Part shown: positions 47,023-54,807 of the stretch, in pieces | Position numbering within the stretch: the first letter of the stretch is position 1 | Layout of the letters: the number at the start of each line of letters is the position of its first letter | DNA from: Tenacibaculum sp. M341 | GTDB lineage: Bacteria > Bacteroidota > Bacteroidia > Flavobacteriales > Flavobacteriaceae | Assembly: GCF_004337695.1 (NCBI RefSeq) | Contig: NZ_SJXJ01000003.1 | Location: 248,001-312,000 of the forward strand | Length of the DNA: 64,000 nt | Direction of reading: 5' to 3' | Position numbers and translations under genes: made by a program | Notes under the pieces: model-generated | What the model was told of the DNA's origin: nothing | Seen by the model: the letters and a program-made list of their open reading frames with translations, nothing else | Databases searched by the model: none

Positions 47023-47577
47023 AATTAAAAAATTTAAAAGGTTAATAGGGTTTATATGTTATAATAATTTGTGTTAAGCCTTTTAAAACACGGTTTTAAG
47101 GTTTTTGGGTGTTAAAAAGATTAACAGCCTAAGAAATCATTACTACAATTTGTAAGAATTACAGCGTAATGTTTTTAGAAAAGAATTGAAATTATAATAA
47201 GTATAAGCTTGGTTTAGTTATTGAAAAAGAGAGTTATTGGTTGATTTTTTAGGTTGATTTATTCTCTTGTAACTAAATTTAAATAAACTTTAAACTTGGG
47301 GGTAAAATTCAAAATCTGTTAAATTATTATGTTTCAAAATTACCTTTTTACAATGCAAAAAAACATGTTCTTGGAGTATATAAAAAGTTAACAGTTAGGT
47401 ATATAAAATGTATACAGAGAGTCTTGTATATTAAGTTTTTGAAGAAAAAATATCAGTATGTATGATAAAAGTATTAGTTGAACGAAAACGATTGAGAAGG
47501 CTGTTTGTTTTTTAATTAAAATTATAGATGTAATTGTTTTAGCTTAAATTAGAGGTTTAAAACCAAAATAGTTTATT
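47023..47577. other. divergent intergenic region without a gene
   Basis: 555 bp between the G8 exoprotein and the histidine phosphatase, which diverge. AT-rich; I see no gene, RNA or strong repeat. It must contain both promoters, but no convincing TTG/TAnnTTTG pair stands out. Confidence 0.4.
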
Positions 47578-48072
47578 ATGAAAAAACTTTTCTTTATTGT
47601 AGGTATTCTGATTTCATTTAAAAGTATAGCTCAATCTAATGCTGAAACTACACAGTATTTTTTAGTTCGTCATGCTGAAAAGCAGGTAGATGGAACTAAA
47701 AATCCGCATTTAACAAAAGAAGGGTTTAAGAGAGCAGCTCAGTGGGCAAATGCATTGAAATATTATAAAATTGATGCCGTGTATGCTACAGACTATTATA
47801 GAACAAAAGAAACGGCACAACCAGTGGCAAAAGCAAATAATGTAACAATAACATCTTATCATCCACATAATATTGATTATAAGAAATTCATGTCTGACAC
47901 CAAAGGAAAAAAAGTAGTGGTAGTTGGGCATAGCAATACCATACCTAATTTTGTAAATAAATTAATTGGAAAAGATAAATACAAAGAACTTTCGGAAAAA
48001 GTGTACGGAAATTTCTATATAGTAACGCTTAATAAAGATGGTAGTATTAATGATATTGTTTTAAATTTTTAG
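47578..48072 (+). CDS. periplasmic histidine phosphatase
   Basis: A 164-residue protein with a signal peptide (1-19, ending SIAQ). The catalytic motif FLVRHAEK (R31, H32) and the second His in VVVVGHSNTIP (about H117) define the histidine phosphatase superfamily. YATDYYRTKETAQPVAK is the matching branch motif. It is close to SixA-like or Ais-like exported phosphatases. It is near the B12 genes, but the signal peptide argues against the cytoplasmic CobC (alpha-ribazole phosphatase) role. Confidence 0.85.
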   Translation: MKKLFFIVGILISFKSIAQSNAETTQYFLVRHAEKQVDGTKNPHLTKEGFKRAAQWANALKYYKIDAVYATDYYRTKETAQPVAKANNVTITSYHPHNIDYKKFMSDTKGKKVVVVGHSNTIPNFVNKLIGKDKYKELSEKVYGNFYIVTLNKDGSINDIVLNF

Positions 48073-48093
48073 TAATTTTTAAACAAAAACACT

Positions 48094-48124
48094 AAACCCC
48101 ACAAGTTTTAAACTTGTGGGGTTT
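48094..48124. terminator. bidirectional terminator
   Basis: A 15-bp stem (48094-48108 with 48110-48124) is almost a perfect palindrome, flanked by T and A runs, between the convergent genes ending at 48072 and 48184. Confidence 0.85.
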
Positions 48125-48183
48125 TAGTTTAGGTATATAAAATTATTCAACCTTAATAATATAAAACTAATACCTATGAGTTT

Positions 48184-49602
48184 TTATTTTTCAATAACTA
48201 CTTGTTTAGTAGTAGTTCCGTTTGAAGTGTTTATTTTGAAAATATACATTCCTTTTGGAAGGTCAGTATGTAAATCGTAATCTAAAACTCCGTTTTCAGT
48301 TTTTACGTTGTTTACTTTTTGAACTAAAGTTCCATCTAGTCTAAATATTTGTAAACCTACATTAGAGTCTTTAACTGTTTCTACTTTAATATGTACATCT
48401 CCGTGATTTGGGTTTGGATAAATAGAAACCTTTTCTTTTGGAAGACTCTCTCTTTCTAATCCAATAACATCATCATCAATAGAAATCAATCCTTCAGGCA
48501 TGTGACATAATTGTTTAGATACTGGAGATTGCGTTCCATCAGCACAAACAGCCACTACTTGCCATACAAAACAACTACCTTTTAATTTACTAGATAAAGT
48601 TACACTGTTAGTAGCAGTTTGAATTGGAGCGATAGAGATTCCATCAGCACAACATCTAACGTTAATTCTGCTTGGAGAGCTTACAATGTATGATACAGCT
48701 CCAGGAACAGGATCCCAAGTTAAAGTACCGTTGTAGTTTTTAAGATTTATAGGTGCTTGTAAATCATCACATTTTTTTTCACACTCATAATAGAATTCAG
48801 TTTCGTAAGTACATACTCTATCGTTTGTAGAAGGAATTTCTACAGATACTGCATATGCTGTATTTACATTTGCAATTCGTGTGTTTTGGTTAGGGTATAA
48901 ACCATCACTCCAAGTAATTGAATTAAAGTTAGTAATTAAGTTACCGCTACCATCTACTAATTGCATAATATAAACTCCAGACTCACATGGATCACATTCT
49001 CCAACTTTTACAAGTTTAATTTCTTCTTTACATGGAGGAATTTGACATATGTTAAGATCAGAAAGTGTAACTTCTATTTGTGGGTTTGGTGCAGCTGGAT
49101 TACTTGGAGCGAACCAAATATTACTAAAGTTACTTGATGCAGTAAATGTAAATTGGTACGTTTGAGAACCATTTCCATTACTCCAAATATTCTGACTCAT
49201 AATTTGTTGATTAGGAGTTGGTACTGCAGGCAAAGGATCTCCGGTACCACCTTGAACAGCGTTGATAGTATTAGGCGTTAAAAACACATTCATACTAGAG
49301 TTAGCATTAGGAAGTGCTCCATTGTTTGTTTGTGCATTTAAGGTAAAAGAAATACAGTACTCTACTCCTTGTACAAAATTGTGTCCTGAATAGTTAACAC
49401 CTTCTCCATAGATTTGGTTGTTAACACTGTATGACCACATCCAAACAGAGTTAGTTCCCCAGCTTGGCGTACCGTGAGAAACACTCCATTTTCCGCTAGT
49501 ACTTATAGCAATACTTTGGCAATCTCCATCTTTACATTGTTGAGATTGAATAGCTAAAAAGCTCAAAAATAAAATAACGAATAGTGATATTTTTTGTTTC
49601 AT
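48184..49602 (-). CDS. T9SS-sorted secreted protein
   Basis: A 472-residue exported protein. The signal peptide (1-20, ending IQSQ) is followed by a beta-sandwich region with many Asn and Trp (about 25-190), a Cys-rich middle (CKEEIKLVKVGECDPCESG), a fibronectin III-like domain (about 285-375: GTLTWDPVPGAVSYIV), and a type A T9SS tail, IYPNPNHGDVHIKVE then LPKGMYIFKINTS. The N-terminal QCKDGDCQS and the Cys of the middle may be disulfide-bonded. Substrate unknown. The start is an ATG. The 42-bp minisatellite lies upstream. Confidence 0.82.
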   Translation of the reverse strand: MKQKISLFVILFLSFLAIQSQQCKDGDCQSIAISTSGKWSVSHGTPSWGTNSVWMWSYSVNNQIYGEGVNYSGHNFVQGVEYCISFTLNAQTNNGALPNANSSMNVFLTPNTINAVQGGTGDPLPAVPTPNQQIMSQNIWSNGNGSQTYQFTFTASSNFSNIWFAPSNPAAPNPQIEVTLSDLNICQIPPCKEEIKLVKVGECDPCESGVYIMQLVDGSGNLITNFNSITWSDGLYPNQNTRIANVNTAYAVSVEIPSTNDRVCTYETEFYYECEKKCDDLQAPINLKNYNGTLTWDPVPGAVSYIVSSPSRINVRCCADGISIAPIQTATNSVTLSSKLKGSCFVWQVVAVCADGTQSPVSKQLCHMPEGLISIDDDVIGLERESLPKEKVSIYPNPNHGDVHIKVETVKDSNVGLQIFRLDGTLVQKVNNVKTENGVLDYDLHTDLPKGMYIFKINTSNGTTTKQVVIEK

Positions 49603-49856
49603 GGTTTTGTTTAATTAGTTAATTTACCTACTCTTTTTTTCGTTTTTCGGTTGCCACGACTTTTTAAATTTTATTAATAGATAGGGAGATCAATCCTATG
49701 AGCAATTGCTTGTTTCACCTTTAGGAGTATTGTTTTGTAAAAAGGTTATCCTCTTTTTTTATTTTTTTTGAAAAAAGCGTAAAAAAGTTTTTATATGCTT
49801 TGTTTTTAGGGTTTTGAGAGATGTAGTGTGGTTGAATTATACAAGTTTAAATCAAT
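49603..49856. other. leader region of the T9SS gene
   Basis: About 250 bp of AT-rich DNA holding the presumed promoter of the minus-strand gene at 49602. No gene or further repeat is seen until the minisatellite at 49857. Confidence 0.35.
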
Positions 49857-50150
49857 AATGTAAAGGCAATTGTTGATGTGACAAAAGCTTGAAGTAGTAA
49901 TGTAATGGCGATTGTTGGAGTCACAAAAGCTTGAAACAGTAATGTAATGGTGATTGTTGATGTGACAAAAGCTTGAAGCAGTAATGTAATGGCGATTGTT
50001 GATGTTACAAAAGCTTGAAACAGTAATGTAATGGTGATTGTTGATGTGACAAAAGCTTGAAACAGTAATGTAATGGCGATTGTTGGAATGACAAAAGCTT
50101 AAAGCAGTAATGTAATGGCGATTTTTGGAGAGACAAAAGCCTAAAACAGT
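49857..50150. repeat. minisatellite of seven 42-bp units
   Basis: Seven consecutive units, each exactly 42 bp, start at 49857, 49899, 49941, 49983, 50025, 50067 and 50109, followed by a partial unit. The unit contains GGCGATTGTTGATGTGACA and AAAAGCTTGAA; units differ at several positions but never in length. On the plus strand each frame has a stop; on the minus strand all three frames stay open through the typical unit, but there is no ATG. The period of 42 is four turns of B-DNA. Confidence 0.92.
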
Positions 50151-50187
50151 AATGTATTAGAAATTACATGATCTGTAAAGAAAGTAT

Positions 50188-50724
50188 TTAAAACTTGTAA
50201 TTTTTTAAAACGGTTTCAATGAAGTCAGTTCTTAGTAATACTGTTGTTTTTGGAATAACTTTAATTGCAAAACCCAAGTTAGTGTATATTTCTAAGAGTA
50301 ACTTGTGTAACTTTTGGGCTTCTTCAAAAGATTGAAGTCGTTGAGCATCTTGAATATAAATTTCTTCCCAAGGCTCTAATAAAAAAACGGTTGTGTGATA
50401 GTATTTTTGATAATTGAAGTCTGTGAATTTATCATCTATTTGATAATTGTTCAATTTCAAATAGGCAATATTATCAGCCAAACCTCTGTCTACAAAAGTT
50501 ATGGTGTTTGCTATGCTATTTAACTCCTCAAGTGTTTTTTCATATACTAAGTTTGTAAAGCCAACGACATCTTGCCAAGGAGTTTTATTACCGTTTATTT
50601 GTTGTTGGTTTGTAATAACTCTTCTAGATACTTCTTCAAAACAAGTGTACTTATGTGTACGTAAAGCATTAATAAGTGTTGTTTTTCCTGTTCCGGGAGC
50701 ACCTGTTATGATGAATCGTTTCAT
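50188..50724 (-). CDS. AAA_28/NadR-like P-loop ATPase
   Basis: A 178-residue protein with Walker A GAPGTGKTT (8-16) and VDRGLADNIAYL, matching the AAA_28 (NadR/TTD14) family of small nucleotide-binding proteins, possibly kinases. Its role is unknown. It is 17 bp after the MepB gene and 17 or fewer genes from the late B12 genes, but no B12 link is supported beyond position. ATG start. Confidence 0.8.
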   Translation of the reverse strand: MKRFIITGAPGTGKTTLINALRTHKYTCFEEVSRRVITNQQQINGNKTPWQDVVGFTNLVYEKTLEELNSIANTITFVDRGLADNIAYLKLNNYQIDDKFTDFNYQKYYHTTVFLLEPWEEIYIQDAQRLQSFEEAQKLHKLLLEIYTNLGFAIKVIPKTTVLLRTDFIETVLKNYKF

Positions 50725-50740
50725 TGCAATAACTAAATTT

Positions 50741-51235
50741 TTAAATAGGATTATACAATTTATCTACCTTTTTAAAATCAATTGTATTGTCAATTCTATA
50801 AAAATAATTCAATTGCCATTTTTGAGTTTTTTCAGCTTGTTTATTAGTAGTAGTGTCCCATTCAGGATAAACTCTAAATCCTCTTTTCCCATCTTTTTTT
50901 TGTGTTGATATGATTCCCTTTTTAATTAGTATAGACTTAGGGAAAACAAATTGACCTAATTTATTTTCTAATTGAACGTTTATAATATAAAAATCGATAA
51001 GATCAGATTCATGAAAGGGGGCTATAGTTCCATCGTTACTTCGTTTCCAAAATGTTACAAATTGACCTACTTTTTTAGGAGTAATTTTTGAGTTTCTACT
51101 AATAATATGTTTTTTATTAAGTTTAAAACTACAAGCATGATATTCTGTACTTTCTAAGTCAGTTTTAAAATCTGAAATATCAAAATTACATTTATCGAAA
51201 ATACTTTTCTTTATCCTAACTAAGTTACTGTCCAT
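50741..51235 (-). CDS. MepB family protein
   Basis: A 164-residue protein. The body FVTFWKRSNDGTIAPFHESD, GQFVFPKSILIKKGIIST and KRGFRVYPEWDTTTNKQAEK, then TQKWQLNYF, matches the MepB family, named from the Staphylococcus mepRAB locus. The molecular function is unknown. It lies 29 bp downstream of cbiB on the same strand, so it may be co-transcribed with the B12 genes by read-through. Confidence 0.85.
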   Translation of the reverse strand: MDSNLVRIKKSIFDKCNFDISDFKTDLESTEYHACSFKLNKKHIISRNSKITPKKVGQFVTFWKRSNDGTIAPFHESDLIDFYIINVQLENKLGQFVFPKSILIKKGIISTQKKDGKRGFRVYPEWDTTTNKQAEKTQKWQLNYFYRIDNTIDFKKVDKLYNPI

Positions 51236-51263
51236 TATTTATATATTGAAAATTTATATTCAA

Positions 51264-52211
51264 TTATATTAAAGAAGAAACAAAACTATTGAAAATAGCA
51301 TAAATAGTTAACAGCAATACAAAAATAAATGTGCTACTATGATTAACATCTGCCACTTGTTTAAATTCTGAAGCTTCTAAAATTCTTTCATTAGTACCAA
51401 TAAAAGGTTTGTCAACTAACTTTCCATGATAATAATTTGGTCCTCCAAAACGACAATTGAGAATAGCAGCTAACGCAGCTTCAGGATATCCAGCATTTGG
51501 GCTAGAGTGGTTTTTACCTTGTTGCCAAACGAATTCAATTTTATCTAAAGTAAAAGTAACTAGTAACATTAAAATAGCGGTTAAACGAGCAGGTAGGTAA
51601 TTGAAAAGATCATCTAGTTTGGCTGCAAATTTTCCAAAATTGATGTATCTATCATTTTTATAACCAATCATTGAGTCTAGTGTATTTACCATTTTGTATA
51701 GCATAGCGCCAGGCACTCCAAATAAAGCATAATAAAATAATGGGGCAATAACTCCATCACTCAAGTTTTCAGACAAGGTTTCAAAAACAGCTTTTATTAT
51801 TTCTTGTGTATTTAAATTGGTGGTATCTCTACCTACAATCCATGAAAGGCGCTTTCTTCCTGTTACAATCCCTTTGCTTAATTCAGAAAATACAGCAGCA
51901 CCTTCTTCAACTAAACTTTTATTGGCTAAAGCGTAAAAAAGAAAAATAGTATCAAATATAATTTGAGCGATAGGATAGGAAGTAAGTAGTGTTCTTACAT
52001 AATAGAAAAACAGAAAAGTACCTGTGGTTAATAAAAGTGTAAGTATGGCACCTTTTAAAAAACGTGATTTATTTTTGTTTAATTTTCTTTCACCGAAATA
52101 AATAAGGTTTCCAAACAAACGAATTGGGTGTGGTAACCATCTAGGATCTCCTAAAAGTAAATCGAGTACATATGCCAAGGGCAATGGTAATATATATGTT
52201 AGAAATTCCAT
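51264..52211 (-). CDS. cbiB: adenosylcobinamide-phosphate synthase
   Basis: A 315-residue membrane protein of the CbiB/CobD family. YVLDLLLGDPRWLPHPIRLFG, ETLSENLSDGVIAPLFYYAL, then YKMVNTLDSMIGY and NAGYPEAALAAILNCRFGG are conserved. Several membrane helices are present. It attaches the aminopropanol (phosphate) arm to adenosylcobyric acid. Its start overlaps the aminotransferase stop by 13 bp. Confidence 0.94.
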   Translation of the reverse strand: MEFLTYILPLPLAYVLDLLLGDPRWLPHPIRLFGNLIYFGERKLNKNKSRFLKGAILTLLLTTGTFLFFYYVRTLLTSYPIAQIIFDTIFLFYALANKSLVEEGAAVFSELSKGIVTGRKRLSWIVGRDTTNLNTQEIIKAVFETLSENLSDGVIAPLFYYALFGVPGAMLYKMVNTLDSMIGYKNDRYINFGKFAAKLDDLFNYLPARLTAILMLLVTFTLDKIEFVWQQGKNHSSPNAGYPEAALAAILNCRFGGPNYYHGKLVDKPFIGTNERILEASEFKQVADVNHSSTFIFVLLLTIYAIFNSFVSSLI

Positions 52212-53224
52212 TGTTTGAGGGCATTGATTAATAATTGATTTTTTTTTGGTGTTTGACTAGCAACTCTAATGTAATGAGCGTTTAAGGTTCTAAAATTTGA
52301 AGCATCTCTAATGAGTAGCTGATAGTTGTTAACTAAGTATTCTTTTAATTCTTTGGCTTTAGGTTGCTTTAACTGAATTAAAAAATAAGATGTGTTTGAA
52401 GAAAATACCTTAAAACCATCAATATTATCGATTTGTTTTTTTAATGCAGTAGTATTTGCAAAACAAGTTGTAAAATCAGGATATAACTTATTGTAATTTT
52501 TAAAAATAAAACTAGCAGCATGCAATGCCATACTATTAACATTCCAAGGCATTTTATGGCTGGCTAATTTTTGTATAATATTAGGACTTCCTATTACATA
52601 ACCTAAACGTAATCCAGGAATACAAAATAGTTTGGTTAGCGATTTTATTAAAATGATATTATGATGTTTAGCAACTAAATCAATACAAGAGATAGACGAA
52701 CTGGTAAACTCCACATAGGCCTCATCAATAATAAAAAGTGTGTTGGGGAAATTTTGAAGAATCTGTGCTATTTCTTCAGGAGTATTTTCAAAGCCGTCCG
52801 GATTATTTGGATTACAAATAAAAGCGATGTCAGTGTTAAATTGATGAGTATTTATAGATTTTCGATCAATAAACTCCATTTGTAATTTATTAACCTTCGA
52901 TGCTAATTCATATTCTGAAAAGGAAGGCGTACAAATAGTAACTGAACTGCTATGAAATGTATTGGTAACTAAATAAAAAGCTTCCGTAGCACCATTGGTA
53001 ACTAGTACCGATTCAGGAGGTAGCTGATGGTGTTGTGTTATAAGTTCTATAATTTCCTCAGCATTTGGCGAAGGATAGTTTTCAATGCTGGTTATGGCTT
53101 CTTTTAAATGATTGGTCAATGTCTCTGGAGTACCTTTGTACCAAACATTTGAACTAAAATTAGCTTTAAAAGTTGTTTGTTTATATCTGTGTAAATCATC
53201 TCCATGTCCGTAGTCAATACTCAT
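52199..53224 (-). CDS. threonine-phosphate decarboxylase-like aminotransferase
   Basis: A 341-residue class I/II PLP enzyme. FKANFSSNVWYKGTPE, then NYPSPNAEEI, VTNGATEAFYLV, CNPNNPDGFENTP, FIIDEAYVEFTSS and the PLP Lys in SLTKLFCIPGLRLGYV are all visible. By its place between cobQ and cbiB it is the L-threonine-phosphate decarboxylase (CobD of Salmonella, CobC of Pseudomonas) that supplies aminopropanol phosphate. Histidinol-phosphate aminotransferase is the alternative by fold, less likely by context. Confidence 0.88.
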   Translation of the reverse strand: MSIDYGHGDDLHRYKQTTFKANFSSNVWYKGTPETLTNHLKEAITSIENYPSPNAEEIIELITQHHQLPPESVLVTNGATEAFYLVTNTFHSSSVTICTPSFSEYELASKVNKLQMEFIDRKSINTHQFNTDIAFICNPNNPDGFENTPEEIAQILQNFPNTLFIIDEAYVEFTSSSISCIDLVAKHHNIILIKSLTKLFCIPGLRLGYVIGSPNIIQKLASHKMPWNVNSMALHAASFIFKNYNKLYPDFTTCFANTTALKKQIDNIDGFKVFSSNTSYFLIQLKQPKAKELKEYLVNNYQLLIRDASNFRTLNAHYIRVASQTPKKNQLLINALKQWNF

Positions 53225-53242
53225 TTCTTAGGTTTTTTAGCT

Positions 53243-54718
53243 TTATCCTTCAATATTCATATCCTTTAATATTGCCTCAATGTCAATATGTTTTTCTAAA
53301 TGAGCGGCTAACTTATCATAATTTTCTTCTTTATAAGCTTGATAATCGAAAGTAGTTTGAGAGGTTGTAGAGGTGTCAAATTTAGATAACAGTTCATCTA
53401 TAATTAAAGAATTATCAAAAATACCGTGAATATAGGTTCCCCAACAATTTTCAGATTGATAGCCTTCTGGTTTTTGATCAATAATATTTAAATGCTGTTG
53501 ATTTTCAAAGGAAGTAACTCCCATATGAATTTCGTAACCAGTACATGTTTCAGAGTTTTCTTTGAATTGGAAATTACATTGTACAGTCGTTTTTTTATCT
53601 GCTAAAATAGTGTGTGCAGGAATAATACCAAGTCCTGGAATTTCATGAATATCATTTTCTACATGATGAGGATCGGCAATAGATGTACCCAACATTTGAA
53701 ATCCACCACAAATACCCACAACCATTTTATGATTATCGTGAGCATTTAAAATAGTTTTAGCAAGTGTAGAGTTTCTTAAAAATTGCATGTCTGCAATGGT
53801 GTTTTTACTACCAGGAATAATAATAATATCTGCTGTTTCAAGATCTTTAGGGTCTCTAGTATAAAATAAATGCACTCTTTCATCTTTTTCTAATCTATTA
53901 AAATCAGTGAAATTTGAAATGAAAGGGAGTAATACTACAGCAATATTTATAGTGTTTTCTTGTGAATTTTTATGTTTTTTTTCTAAGCCAAGAGAATCTT
54001 CATCTTCAATGTAAATGTCTTTGGCAAAAGGGACTACACCCAGTACAGGAACATTTGTGAGTTCTTCAATCATTTTTCGTCCCTCTTCAAATAGAGAGAT
54101 ATCTCCTCTAAACTTATTAATAATAATTCCCTTAATTAGTTTACGTTCTTCATCGTCTAACAAAGCAATGCTTCCATACACGCTGGCGAAAACACCACCT
54201 CTATCTATATCAGCAACTAAATAAACATTTGCATTGGCAAATTGTGCCATTCGCATATTAACAATATCACGGTGTTTTAAATTTAATTCGCTGATACTTC
54301 CTGCTCCTTCTAAAACAATAGGACTATAGTTGCTTTCTAATTTTTTAAAAGACTTTTTAACTTCTTCAAATAAATGTTGTTTGTTGTTTCCTAAAAAGTA
54401 AGAGCGAGCTGTTTGATCGCCAATAGGTTTTCCGTGTAAAACAACTTGAGATTTGTTAGCGCCAGAAGGTTTTAATAATACAGGATTCATTTCTGTACTA
54501 CAATCGATTCCTGCTGCTTCTGCTTGTACAGCTTGCGCTCTACCTATTTCTAATCCATCTTTGGTAACATAGCTGTTTAAAGACATGTTTTGTGCTTTAA
54601 ATGGGGCAGGAGTGTAGCCTTTTTGTTTAAAAATACGGCACATACCAGTAACAATAATACTTTTTCCTACGTCAGAACCAGTACCAACAAACATAATCGG
54701 TTGTAATACTTTAGTCAT
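53243..54718 (-). CDS. cobQ: cobyric acid synthase
   Basis: A 491-residue two-domain enzyme. The N-terminal synthetase has IMFVGTGSDVGKSIIVTGM, FKAQNMSLNSYVTKDGLEIG and EGAGSISELNLK; the C-terminal glutaminase-like domain has IIIPGSKNTIADM, GICGGFQMLG with the nucleophile Cys, and GYEIHMGVT with CWGTYIHGIFDN. It amidates four side chains of adenosylcobyrinate diamide. It starts 89 bp after the receptor gene, with no riboswitch in the gap. Confidence 0.95.
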   Translation of the reverse strand: MTKVLQPIMFVGTGSDVGKSIIVTGMCRIFKQKGYTPAPFKAQNMSLNSYVTKDGLEIGRAQAVQAEAAGIDCSTEMNPVLLKPSGANKSQVVLHGKPIGDQTARSYFLGNNKQHLFEEVKKSFKKLESNYSPIVLEGAGSISELNLKHRDIVNMRMAQFANANVYLVADIDRGGVFASVYGSIALLDDEERKLIKGIIINKFRGDISLFEEGRKMIEELTNVPVLGVVPFAKDIYIEDEDSLGLEKKHKNSQENTINIAVVLLPFISNFTDFNRLEKDERVHLFYTRDPKDLETADIIIIPGSKNTIADMQFLRNSTLAKTILNAHDNHKMVVGICGGFQMLGTSIADPHHVENDIHEIPGLGIIPAHTILADKKTTVQCNFQFKENSETCTGYEIHMGVTSFENQQHLNIIDQKPEGYQSENCWGTYIHGIFDNSLIIDELLSKFDTSTTSQTTFDYQAYKEENYDKLAAHLEKHIDIEAILKDMNIEG

Positions 54719-54807
54719 TTAATTACAATTATAAGTTTTAAATGAAAATGATAAATTCGTTTGCAAAAATACGGTAAAACTAAAAGATTGGGTGATTAGT
54801 TGTAGGG

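Noticed and set aside
47578-48072. Histidine phosphatase as B12 alpha-ribazole phosphatase CobC
   Set aside because: It has a signal peptide and resembles exported SixA-like phosphatases; CobC acts in the cytoplasm.
49857-50150. CRISPR array
   Set aside because: Units are contiguous with no unique spacers; it is a tandem repeat.
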